Below the pieces are notes generated by a model. That model was given only the letters and a program-made list of their open reading frames with translations, searched no databases and was not told where the DNA came from. A stretch of 64,000 nucleotides of DNA, taken from the NCBI GenBank assembly GCA_009763385.1, contig CM019824.1:106658660-106722659 (forward strand), given 5' to 3'. A program made the position numbers and the translations under genes. Within the stretch, counting starts at the first letter, position 1; the number at the start of each line of letters is the position of its first letter. Positions 54,687 to 64,000 of the stretch are shown here, piece by piece. The DNA comes from Coix lacryma-jobi var. lacryma-jobi (taxonomy: Eukaryota > Streptophyta > Magnoliopsida > Poales > Poaceae).

Positions 54687-56702
54687 TGAAGGACCGAGAT
54701 TGCTACCAAAGGTGACCAGAGGGGGGTGAATGGGAGCCTAAAAATTTCTTTCAAAACTCTAGCCTCTATCCCACGATTCAACCCCAAATGCTTCGGACAC
54801 AAAACGTGATGCCCACGACCCTCAGAAAGAGAGTGGATGATCCCTAGGATCACATTGAGGCACCACCAAACAAAACAACCCAAAACTCACAAACTTCGAA
54901 TAGAGTCCTTGCCCATAAACCTACTCCGAAACGTAGATAGAGGGCTACGTCCGGATTCCCCAAAATACCAATGCTAACAAGTAGCAAAGATACCTAGAGA
55001 GGTTCCTTGGTGAACTTTAGGAGCAAATGAGAAGTGCAAAAACGAAGCTGAAAAGCCGGGAGAGCAAACGCACTGAAAACCAGCACACAGCAGGATCTCA
55101 GACTTTCCGCGGGTACGATCCTGGACTGTCCGCCCTATTGCCGGACTGTCCGCGGTCTGGTGGCGGACTATCCGCTGGCCAAAAAGCCAAAACAACAATG
55201 CTGTTGAAACCTTCCTGGGCAGTCCCGGACTGTCCGCGAGTCACAACGGCAGACTGTCCGCCAGTCAATCCGAACCAAAACAGCCGAGACACGCAACCAC
55301 TGAACCGGCCAGACCTCGACGCTCGGACTATCCGTGCCTATAGCGGTGGACTGTCTGCGACCTTGCAGAGAGGGCGATTCTGATCGCCTCTCTCCCAAAT
55401 CTCCCCAAATCTGATCCAAATCAAAATCCCTTGATCCCAAAATTGGAGAAGATGATCACTAGGTAGTTAGGAGACTAATCCTAATAAATCATCCGCTCAA
55501 ATCAACTCAAATTCCGGGAAATCAAAAGAGAAGGTGCAAGAACGGAAAAAATCACCACGAAACATGAATCGACACGATCTACTTGTTCGTGAGGTTTGAG
55601 TTGAATTCCTTCGTTGGAAATGATCTCCTCACTTCAAAGAACAAGTTGGTTCAAGTGGATTCGAAAAAGATGTAGCGTAAAGGGAGATCGAGCGACGGGA
55701 AAATTGAGACAAAAAGCAAAATGCGAAGAAAAACTCAAGAACGCGAATCACAATCTCAATTGCCAGCCGAAAAACGTGCCCACGAGGAGACAACGGTACT
55801 ACGGTCTCTGCGGAGGTATGATTAGCCGTCTCTGTGGATCTCAGTAGCTACAGCAGGGAATGGGAAGCAGGAAACCCTAGAATGAAAATAGCAATGCTTG
55901 AGATAGTCTGGAGGGAGGGGTGGCCACTCCTTATATAGCCTAATACAATTATTCCCCTTCTATCCTTACAACTAATGAGCGAGCAGACTAACCCTAAGGT
56001 TATTCCTGTCCAACTGGAAGTGTAGTCGATCCGATGGCCACACCCGCACATCCGGTTGCTTCACCTCGATGCGACCTCACCCGATGCCACCACGTGCCGC
56101 CTCGCGCCGTCCATCCTTTTCCTGGACCTCCCCCCCGGTTTTGAGGCTGAAACCGGGAAACCTATCGTCCATCGGCTGAGTTTTGTGGCCCAAACTTAGA
56201 AACCCGCCAGCGCCCATGTTTTGAGGCCCAAACCTGGAAACCGTCCTCAGCCCGAGTTTTGAGGCCCAAACACAGAAACCGGCATCACCCAGGTTTTGTG
56301 GCCCAAACCTGGAAACCGTCCACCCGGTGGTTTTTCTGTGGCTCAACCACCAAACCGAAGCTGTAGAGGGATGCACCGCCCGGGCACCCCGTCCACCGAC
56401 ATGTGTCCCCAGGTCCGCGACCCGAGCCACACCATGTCCCGCAAGTCTCCGCTTGTCGCTGTCCAAGGCTGTCAGCCACCACAGCAGATCCTCGGGCCAC
56501 CGGTCCATCAGTCCAAGCCTCACATCTGCCCTTCACCGCTCCGGTTCCATAGGCACGGCACGTCTCTACTTGACCTTCACCTTGCCTTCGATCACTGTCT
56601 CCATGCTCAACACCTGCACAACAAAATCCAAAGAACATGCGCATCAAAACAGTTAACAATCACTCATCGTCACAAGACCCGGAATACACCCATGTATCCG
56701 TA
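54687..56702 (-). mobile_element. Sirevirus solo LTR (SV solo-2)
   Basis: 2,016 bases, TGAAGGACCGAG at the left to CATGTATCCGTA at the right on the plus strand, with perfect TSD GAAGG (54682-54686 and 56703-56707). The right terminal dinucleotide is TA rather than CA, so in element orientation the LTR begins TACGGATAC where the others have TGCGGATAC. It interrupts the SV-A gag. Inverted palindrome and hairpin arrays are present. Confidence 0.92.
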
Positions 56703-57717
56703 GAAGGAGGCGATGAAGGCGCGCCCACTGGCGTCGAAAGCCTTCTCCAGATCTTCCCTGCGGTAGCCGCCCATCTTCTTCTTCCCGGCCTTGTTCTCCA
56801 GCTTGGCCTTGCGCTGAGAAGCTCTTGTCGCGCTTGGGGCAGCTCGCGATGAAGTAATCGAGGTCTCCACCCCCATAGCAGCCCTCACGTGCGCCACCAC
56901 GCCGGTGATTCAGGTGGCTGTTGTGAAACCACGAGAACCGGGTGATGATGAGGGCGAGCTAATCGTCGTCCAACGCCTCCACCTGCTCCTCTGTCACTGA
57001 AAGCAAAGAAGACAAAGCAAAGAGAGGTGGTGAAGCGTCAGCGGAAAGAGTCGATCCACCCTTACCTGAGACCAAAGCTATGGAATGTGAAGATGGGTTC
57101 TTCAGCTTGGCCTGAGTCAAGTGATCGATCTCAGTGGACTTGAGATTGCTGAATAGCTCGTACACGGTGAGGGTATCATAGGATGGAGACTCTATGATGG
57201 TCGACACCTTCACCTCCCATACCTTTCGATCCAGGGCATATAGCAACTTGAGCGCCCTCTCATGATCATCATAAGGTAGGTTGGCCCGATTGGGACACAT
57301 CTTGTTCACTATCATTTGGAAACGAGCGAACATTGCATCAATCGTCTTTCCCTCCAACTGAACAAAGTTCTCGTATTCCCGCTTGGATGTCTCAAAGAGT
57401 CTGGTCTTCACCTGAGCGGTCCCCTCGTGATAGCTCTGAAGCTTCACCCAGATCTCTCGAGCAGTCTGAAGCTCAGAAACACACTCGAACTCAGGAAGGG
57501 AGATGTTGGCCAAAAGCACGTTACGGGCCTTAGAGTTCGCCTTGTGCTGGTTAATCTGATGCTGACCCACACGAGCCACAAGAACCACGTAATCGACATC
57601 CTCGCATATCTCCCAAATAGAAGATCCGATACTGTTGAGATAAGCATGCATCCGAATCTTCCAATAGGGATAGTTCGTCCCATCGAAGTACGGAGCCTTG
57701 TCGTTCCCTCGATCCAT
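56703..57717 (-). pseudogene. SV-A gag, N-terminal part
   Basis: ATG at 57717: APYFDGTNYPYWKIRMHAYL, then the UBN2-type core (AREIWVKLQSYHEGTAQVKT, MFARFQMIVNKM, YELFSNLKSTEID). A TAG at 56959-56961 ends the open frame, but the same frame reads on through a ruined zinc knuckle, CYGGGDLDYFIASC, where the second Cys is Gly and the His is Tyr. The open frame is truncated before any zinc-binding module. Confidence 0.87.
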
Positions 57718-57766
57718 GTCGCCCTCAGGATCTGAAATCGATTAAGGTAGAGAAGATCCTTAACCT

Positions 57767-57778
57767 GCTCCGATACCA
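57767..57778 (-). other. SV-A primer-binding site
   Basis: On the minus strand this reads TGGTATCGGAGC, two bases from the LTR end at 57781. It is the same variant as SV-B. Confidence 0.85.
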
Positions 57779-57780
57779 AT

Positions 57781-60700
57781 TGAAGGACCAGATTGGCGAC
57801 CAGAGGGGGGTGAATGAGAGCCTCAAATTTCAACTTGTGAAATAGATGGCCCTTGTCCCAGAAAATCACCCCAAAAGTGAAGACTCGAACAACCGATGAG
57901 TTCACGACCTACAAATAAGTGGATACCCTAGGAGACATCCTAGTGGTACAGCGGAACTACCAGAAAACTCTAAAAACCAAGCGCCAAAGCCATGGAGTAA
58001 AACTGCACAAGCAGCAGGTTCCCGGACTGTCCGCGGTCAGAGTCCCGGACTGCCCAGTGAACGGCGGACTGTCCGCCACTGGAGGTCGGACTGTCCACAG
58101 GCAACAACTCAGAAACCGAGGTGTTCTAAATCTCTGCTAGACAGGTCCCGGACTGTCCGTGGGTTTGTACCGCGGACTGTCCACCGGTCACCTGACGGTG
58201 AACAGTCAGGGGGCTGCGCCTGACTGCCTGTGCTCAAACCTGATGCGCGGACTGTCCGCGCCTGGGGTGGTGGACTGTCCGCCAACGCCTAGAAAGCTAA
58301 AAACAGCTCGGGTCAAAAACCAAATTTGATTGCAACTCGACCAAATCAGTTGGGGATTCAACCAAACTTCTCCCAAGTGTTCTTCTATGTATTGGGGTGC
58401 TGATCCTAAGAAATCATCGCACCAAACCAAGTCAATCAAGAGAAATCCAAAGAACACTAGAAAAGGGGGAAGAACGAAGAACAAACGCGATTTCTGCCCG
58501 ATCTATGTCCTCGTGAGGTTAGAGGAGAAATCCTTTGGTGGAAAGAAGAGGCTCATGACATAGAACAAACTGATTCAAGTGGAATCGAAAATCATCTCAC
58601 GGAGAGGGAGAACGAGGCGAATCTCCGGGAGAGGAAAAACCGAAACATGAAGAACACACAAGAAAAACGAGAATCGATCGGGAATTCAACCATGTCTCGA
58701 ACCCACAAGACAATAGTGAGATTACGGTCTCACTTCCTCAGAATCTCCGGTACACAGAGGTATTGTTTCACACTCTGTGGATCACAGGCAGCGAGGTATG
58801 ATTAGAACCTAAGCAAGGGCTAGAGAGAGAGCTTAGGAATGGTGGCTGCCAGGATAGAGAGAGAGAGGAGGGGCTGCCTCTCTTATTTATAGCCTAAATA
58901 CAATAGTCCCCTTCTACCCTAGATACAAGAGTGAATAAGCTAACCCTAGGGGTATTCCAGTCCAACTCTGCATAGTCCTGATCCGACGGCCACGCGCCCT
59001 CCTCATCCTTAGCTTTGCCTCGACGCAAGCCTCAGGATGCCGCCACGTGCCATCCTGTCGACCGCCGCGCCTTCCTCATGGATACCTTTGCAACAACGCA
59101 AGCCTCTCCGTGCCGCCACGTGTTGACCGTCCTTTATGGACCTCCCCCTGGTTTTGAGGCTGAAACCGGGAAACCTGTCCTCCTGCTGAGTTTTGTGGCC
59201 CAAACTTAGAAACCCGCCAGCCCAGGTTTTGAGGCCTAAACCTAGAAATCGTCCATGCCGAGTTTTGAGGCCCAAACTCGAAAACCCGCCACCACGAGTT
59301 TTGAGGCCCAAACTCGGAAACCGTCGAGGGTAGTTTTTAGAGGCTCAACTACCAAACCCGCGTCGTAGACGGGATGTGATTCTCACACCCCGACCACCGG
59401 CACCGATGCCGATGCATGTCCAGCCTCCACGCCGGGCACAACGCATTCGCCTTCCTTCTCGGCCTCCCGCCAAGTGTCATAACGCCATCGCCTTCCTCCC
59501 AACTCGGCCAATGCACCGCACATCCCCATGTGCTCTTGCTCATTGATGCCACGTGCCAGCTACCACAACTGGTCCTCAGGTCTCTCGGTCCGTCGGTCCA
59601 AGCCTCACGTGTAACACCCCAGGTCTTCACCGTCAGGTGAACAGTCAGTTCAGCACCGACATGCTATATCAAGTGACAATGGAGAAAATCAATTGGGTTT
59701 AACCAATTGTTACTATTATGCCCAATCAACTATATATAGACTCATCATCAAAAGTTATGAAAGTTCCGTGTTGAGCAGACGACCCAAAAATGTCCCGACT
59801 GACGAGAAACCCTAATTTGGATCCTACCAGGTGACCGCTTTGACCAGCGTTGAATGGTATTTTCAGATATTCGCATGTCAGTGCGCCTTAAACGAAAGTT
59901 GTAGTACAGATCAAGAAGAACAAATTTTGCTTTATGGCCGAGACCTGGATTGGTGCCAAAAATGGTGAAAACGAGCTCTCAAGATGGAGTACAACGCAGT
60001 TTTCTGGCTCCGGAAATTGGTTAAATCTGTACTGCGAAATTAGAATTTCGGTCACTGCGAAGCTGCCGTCAACAATCCTTACCAGGCAAACGATTGGGAA
60101 TTTGACTGAGTGCCTATAGCAAAAATCGAAGTACTCGTTGAGACGATGACAACAAAATTAGTTTCATCAAAATCGGAGTCCATTTGAGCAGTGTTCGCAA
60201 TTTGGGAGTTTACCCGAAAGTTTCCGGAAACTTGCCATTTTGGGAGAGAAATTTCTATGACCCTGTGTCGTGGCCGACTAGAGCAGGCCGTGAAGGCCGC
60301 ATGGCCTCCCTTGCTTGGCCGCGCGCCCCTCTTCTCCTCGGTAAAAAGGCTGAGCACGGCCTCTCTCCCCTCTTCCACTCGGTCTGCCTCTCCTCCCCTC
60401 TCTTCTTCCTTGCTGCTCCCTCCTCCTTAGCAGCAGCCTCTCCCTCTCCCTTCCTCCCATGGACGACAAGCTGCAGGGAAGCAGCTCCCCTCCTTGGCGG
60501 CCTCTATTTCTCCTCCCTCCTTGCTCTCCTGGTCGTCCAGCAGGGAGGCAAGCAGCAGCAGCCCCTCCATGGCGCCCCTCCCTCTCTTCCTCCAGCTTCT
60601 CTCCCCCTCTCCATGGCTGAGTTGATGGAGAGCAGCAGAGCAGCAGCCAGCAGCGCCGACCAACAGCCCCTCCAGCCCTGGCGCCCAAACCCTAGCCATG

Positions 60701-63700
60701 GCCGACCAGCAGGCAAGCAGCAAGCAGGCGACCAGCAGTGGGCCCTGGCATTCCTAGCCCAAACCCCAGCCACCAGCAACTCCATCTTTCTCCAAGGTCG
60801 ACCCCCCCCCCCCCCCCTTTTCCCCCTCTCTGTTCCTTATCTTTTTGATGAAAATGGCATATGATTGTGAATTGTGGCTGATTTGGTAAAGTGTATGCTC
60901 ATGTTCATGGTGGTTGCAGTGTTTTAATGATTAATTTGTGTGCTGTAATGTTAGTCAACTAATTGGTAAATCGATGTATTGCTTTTCTAAAATTACTGCC
61001 AGAGCTGATTCTGTTGAGGTGTTAGTTTCATGATTTAAATCTTGTTTGCTGTAGGGTTGGTCAATACAAAAGTTGTAGAGAATTGCATGATCTAGCTGTT
61101 GTTAAAATTTGGTGATTTTTGGCCTAGTAGCTGTTGTTAACTTGTGAATCACCTTAAGTGGATATTAAATAATTTGTAGACAACTTGATAACCTTTCTAA
61201 AAAGTCTAGTTCTAAGTTCCCAGTTGTTATAAATCTTTATATATGGCTATTTAAGTTGTTGTTGATGTTGTGTAGCAAGTTCTGTCCAAGTGTGGGAAGA
61301 GCTGCACTAATCATGTTATTTGACTTTGTTAGCTAATAATTCACCTTTTGCTAATTCTAAGAAAGTTGTTGATAATCTTGTAAGCTTTCTAGAATGTCAA
61401 ATTGTATGATTATGTGATGTATATTTCTGGAGTTATGCTTTTCTAAAGTTCTGTCAGCTTTTTTGTCCAAGAATTGGAAAGATTTGCTTTGCCTCTGTTT
61501 TTGACTAGGTTAACCTCTGAATTAGCCCTTGTATTGAATAGAAAAGTTGTAGGTAATCTTGTTAGCTTTCCAGAAAGTCTTAATTTACCTTGTTTGGATG
61601 TATGTAGATCGAGTTATGTTTAAATTAGTGGACTACTGTCCTGCTATCCAGAATTTGAAGTGTGACTTGTGTGTGCAACTTGATTGCTTGTTAGGTCTAA
61701 CTTTCTTGAGTTAATTAGTAAGCCAAATAACCCTTTAAATATGTGTAACATGCTGGTTGTTTGATGATAGGCTTACTTAGGTTATGGTTGTTAGTGTCTT
61801 GCACTAGCTTAAGTTAATTTAACTTAGGTACTATGTCGATAGATCTGGTTAGAGTTGTCTTATATGCCTTATGTTTGCATCATGTGTTACATCCTTTGTT
61901 TTCATACATATACATCGTGCACCTCATGCTTGGTACGCTAGAAGATGAACGCGAGAAGTGAAGTGCGTGATGTTGGAGCTAAGCCTGAGGATGGTGTTGG
62001 GTGGTCATCCCGAAGAAGGTGTTTGGCGATCCCCACAAGTTTCTGGAGCTCTGATGATCCCGAAGTTGGTGCCAACTAACACTAGCTTAAGTGTTTTTTC
62101 CGAGGCAAGCCCCGGAGCATTCTAAGTCTCCTACCATTCTTTTATAAATGCAATCGAGTCAATATAATGATTGTTGCATTAAGTTATAGGATTTGAATGA
62201 TACCGTTGATGCATTACTTACTTATCCTTGTCCACCAGCAATTATTATCTTGATATCCCTGCTAGGTCTAGGCTCGATTATAAGCTTAGCCCTGCTTAGA
62301 CCGGTAAAAGTCGGGTGATTTCCTATCTCCCGCATATAGGTGGATATTGATCATGACTAGCCTGGTGCTATCATGGAGATAACCATGTGATAATTAAACT
62401 GACACCAGGCGGGATGTAGGAGCAGCTAGGTTCTGTGTGCTAGTAGTCTCCCGTCTGTGTTGCTTAGGACCCGACGAAGGCACACCTCAACCATTTTGAA
62501 TGCGTCAATCACTTAACAGAGTAGGTCCGGGTACCTCCCGTGAAGCCGAGTAAGGTTATTTGAGCCGGTGATGGAGATGTTGACGCCTAACACCCAGGGC
62601 CTCAAATGTACCGTGGGCAACTTTACTGAACGACCTGGCATGGTCCGTGGGGCAGGCAGGGCCTGATCAACCCGGCATGACCGTGAGCAGAAGAGTTTGA
62701 GCGACCTGGCACTGAGATAACCCCCGGTGTAGAAGGGCCCATGGCCGTCCCGTGACATGTTCTCGAATTTCTTGAATGGCAGCCGACGGCTACCTAGCGA
62801 GGTGTGATCGGGCAAGTGTGCAACATTTTATCCCCAGCTGGGTAAGAATTGATTATAATCGCCATCTCTCCTGGACAGTGAGTAACTTGACTGGGCATGT
62901 GTTACCGTAGTAACTTATGGAATTAAAGATGGTTATGGTACTGAATCTCAAAGGCTATTGATGAAATAGTCACTCTTGCTTGATTAATTAGCCAAGTGAT
63001 TGCTCTAGATCATGTGCAAATCTAGTTAATTAGGCTGATTACATAAAATTGACTGCTAATACTCTAATGATGATTATTTAATAATGAAAATGCTTTTATA
63101 AAAAAGGTAAAGTATAGCCAACCCCAGATACAACCTTGCATACTCCTTGGTGTCACTTTATTTCTGGTTGATGACAGGTAAGTCTAGATGAGTACATTCG
63201 AGTACTCAGGGTTTATCCCGCAGGTGAAGGTTAGGCCTGCCGAAAGGTGATGGCCAGTGTCTGTGGGCTCGGCAGTTCCATACTTCTTCTCTTTATGCGG
63301 TTATTAGAGGATGTCACTCAAGCTAGCAAAGTATTTAAACTTATGTTATGGTATTCATTTCAACGCTATGTTGATTCTTCTAAATTAAGTGGAACTCAAC
63401 TTGTATTATTATTTGTGTACTCTATTGTAATATTAATTCCGCTGCAAAGCTCTGTGGACTTGATTTGTATTTGCTTGACCATGCGATCTTGGTTGAGATG
63501 TTGGAAAAGTTTGAAATCCCTTAGGATTTCATGGACTACCAGGTTTATATGGGCTCAAGTGTGCTAATTCAGCTGCTCGGCAGTGGTTTTTGCACTTGTG
63601 CTGTGATAAATTTGGCGGTTCTGTCACATCACGTCCGCCCTTCACCGCTCCCGGTCCATCAGCACGACACGTCTCTACTTGACCTTCACCTCACCTTCGA

Positions 63701-63842
63701 CCACTGTCTCCGAGCTCCACACCTGCACATCAACACAGCCAAGAGACACATGTTGCCTCTCACCCTACCGGTGAGCCTGTTGATCGATCGCTCATCACTC
63801 AGAAAGGGAACCACTAGGGCACATATCAACCTTGTGTTCGTA
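57781..63842 (-). repeat. SV-A 5' LTR, interrupted by a Tekay-like LTR
   Basis: Starts TGAAGGACC at 57781. Removing 59610-63628 and one TSD leaves about 2.04 kb, the family size. The outer end is placed at TTCGTA, 63841-63842, by analogy with solo-2 (CCGTA); this end is diverged and the placement is less certain. The presumptive TSD is GAACG at 63843-63847. Palindromes (CGGACTGTCCG) are at about 58020-58280 and hairpins at about 59150-59335. Confidence 0.82.
59610..63628 (+). mobile_element. Solo LTR of about 4.0 kb, Tekay/Del-like
   Basis: Perfect TSD TCACG (59605-59609 and 63629-63633). Removing the element restores the Sirevirus LTR sequence GCCTCACGTCCGCCCTTCACC. Ends are TGTAACACCCC and CTGTCACA, with no internal gag-pol. 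Long LTRs beginning TGTAACACC and rich in AAAGTTGTAG-type phrases (61070, 61545) are typical of Tekay/Del chromoviruses in grasses, hence a solo LTR is the best reading. A run of 16 C is at 60802-60817. The 226-codon frame at 60184-60864 is low-complexity and not convincing. The lineage is inferred, not proven. Confidence 0.75.
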
Positions 63843-63847
63843 GAACG

Positions 63848-64000
63848 AGGCACCCCTGAAGGATTCCTCAGGTACCACTCGATTACGGAGTTTTTTTGAG
63901 CGAATGAGGCACCCCTCGAGAACTCCTCAGGTAACCCTTGATTACGGAGATTTCCCGAGCGAATGAGGCCCGGGCAACTCGACATCATTCTCGCAAGCAC
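63848..64000. repeat. 59-bp tandem repeat, outside SV-A
   Basis: Two full units and the start of a third, spaced 59 bases apart (63847, 63906, 63965), each beginning GAGGC(A/C)CC and containing CTCAGGTA and GATTACGGAG. This is the sequence SV-A inserted into, so it is older than SV-A. The host repeat cannot be identified from 150 bases. Confidence 0.7.

Larger units (their letters stand above)
6271..63842 (-). mobile_element. Outer Sirevirus SV-A, 3' end lost to the left
   Basis: This is the oldest recognisable element. On the minus strand, its 5' LTR (57781-63842), primer-binding site, gag and the first part of pol can be followed across four later insertions. The joins are checked by reading frame: the pieces at 56703-57717, 53857-54686 and 6271-7354 line up with consecutive parts of the Gag and protease of SV-B and SV-C. 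The rest of pol and the 3' LTR lie beyond the Athila insertion, off the left edge. Its Gag has premature stops and lost zinc ligands, so it is inactive. Confidence 0.85.

Noticed and set aside
60184..60864. 226-codon frame in the 4.0-kb LTR
   Set aside because: It is low-complexity Ser/Ala/Pro/Leu sequence over a CT-rich stretch ending in a poly(C) run, with an overlapping frame on the other strand.

Overview
The window is pure plant repeat DNA: a stack of LTR retrotransposons inserted into one another, with one DNA transposon and several solo LTRs, and no host gene that I can recognise. The families present (Sirevirus-type Ty1/copia with GC-rich palindromic LTRs, Athila, a Tat/RIRE2-like Ty3/gypsy element with an antisense gene, a CRM-like chromovirus, a ~4 kb Tekay-like LTR) point to a large-genome grass (Poaceae), in heterochromatic sequence. 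The species cannot be named from sequence alone.

The nest can be solved because nearly every insertion still has its target-site duplication (TSD). Level 0 is an old Sirevirus, SV-A, on the minus strand. Its 5' LTR is at the right (57781-63842), and its gag and protease remnants lie at 56703-57717, 53857-54686 and 6271-7354. SV-A was hit by (i) an Athila element on the minus strand (its 5' LTR ends at 6270, and the element runs off the left edge); (ii) Sirevirus SV-B (7355-53856, plus, TSD CCGGA); (iii) a Sirevirus solo LTR (54687-56702, minus, TSD GAAGG); and (iv) a ~4.0 kb Tekay-like solo LTR (59610-63628, TSD TCACG) inside its LTR. Level 2: Sirevirus SV-C (8880-43800, plus, TSD GGGAC) sits in the 5' LTR of SV-B. 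Level 3: SV-C carries a 15.5 kb Tat element in its 5' LTR (10860-26345, minus, TSD TCCAC) and a CRM-like element in its 3' LTR (35519-43162, plus, TSD ACGCG). Level 4: a PIF/Harbinger-like DNA element (16130-18782, TSD TTT) lies in a tandem array of the Tat element. The Athila copy carries its own Sirevirus solo LTR (3696-5772) and another Sirevirus LTR end (1-354).

Decay follows nesting order. The CRM-like element has a single open 1,634-codon gag-pol and two LTRs in which I see no difference, so it is the youngest and the only copy that looks intact. The Tat LTRs differ at about 14 of 643 positions. SV-B and SV-C keep most domains but carry stops, small deletions and, in SV-C, an altered integrase catalytic residue. 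SV-A and Athila are badly eroded.

The most interesting content is not standard gag-pol. (1) The Tat element has an antisense gene (11851-15435) with its own TATA box and two phase-0 GT-AG introns. (2) The Sirevirus LTRs contain an iterated hairpin array whose stems vary in a compensatory way, and a second array of CGGACAGTCCG palindromes. (3) The long Sirevirus Gag has two zinc knuckles separated by a coiled coil with regularly spaced CxxC pairs. (4) SV-B and SV-C share the same in-frame stop between integrase and reverse transcriptase and the same unusual gag/pol junction.
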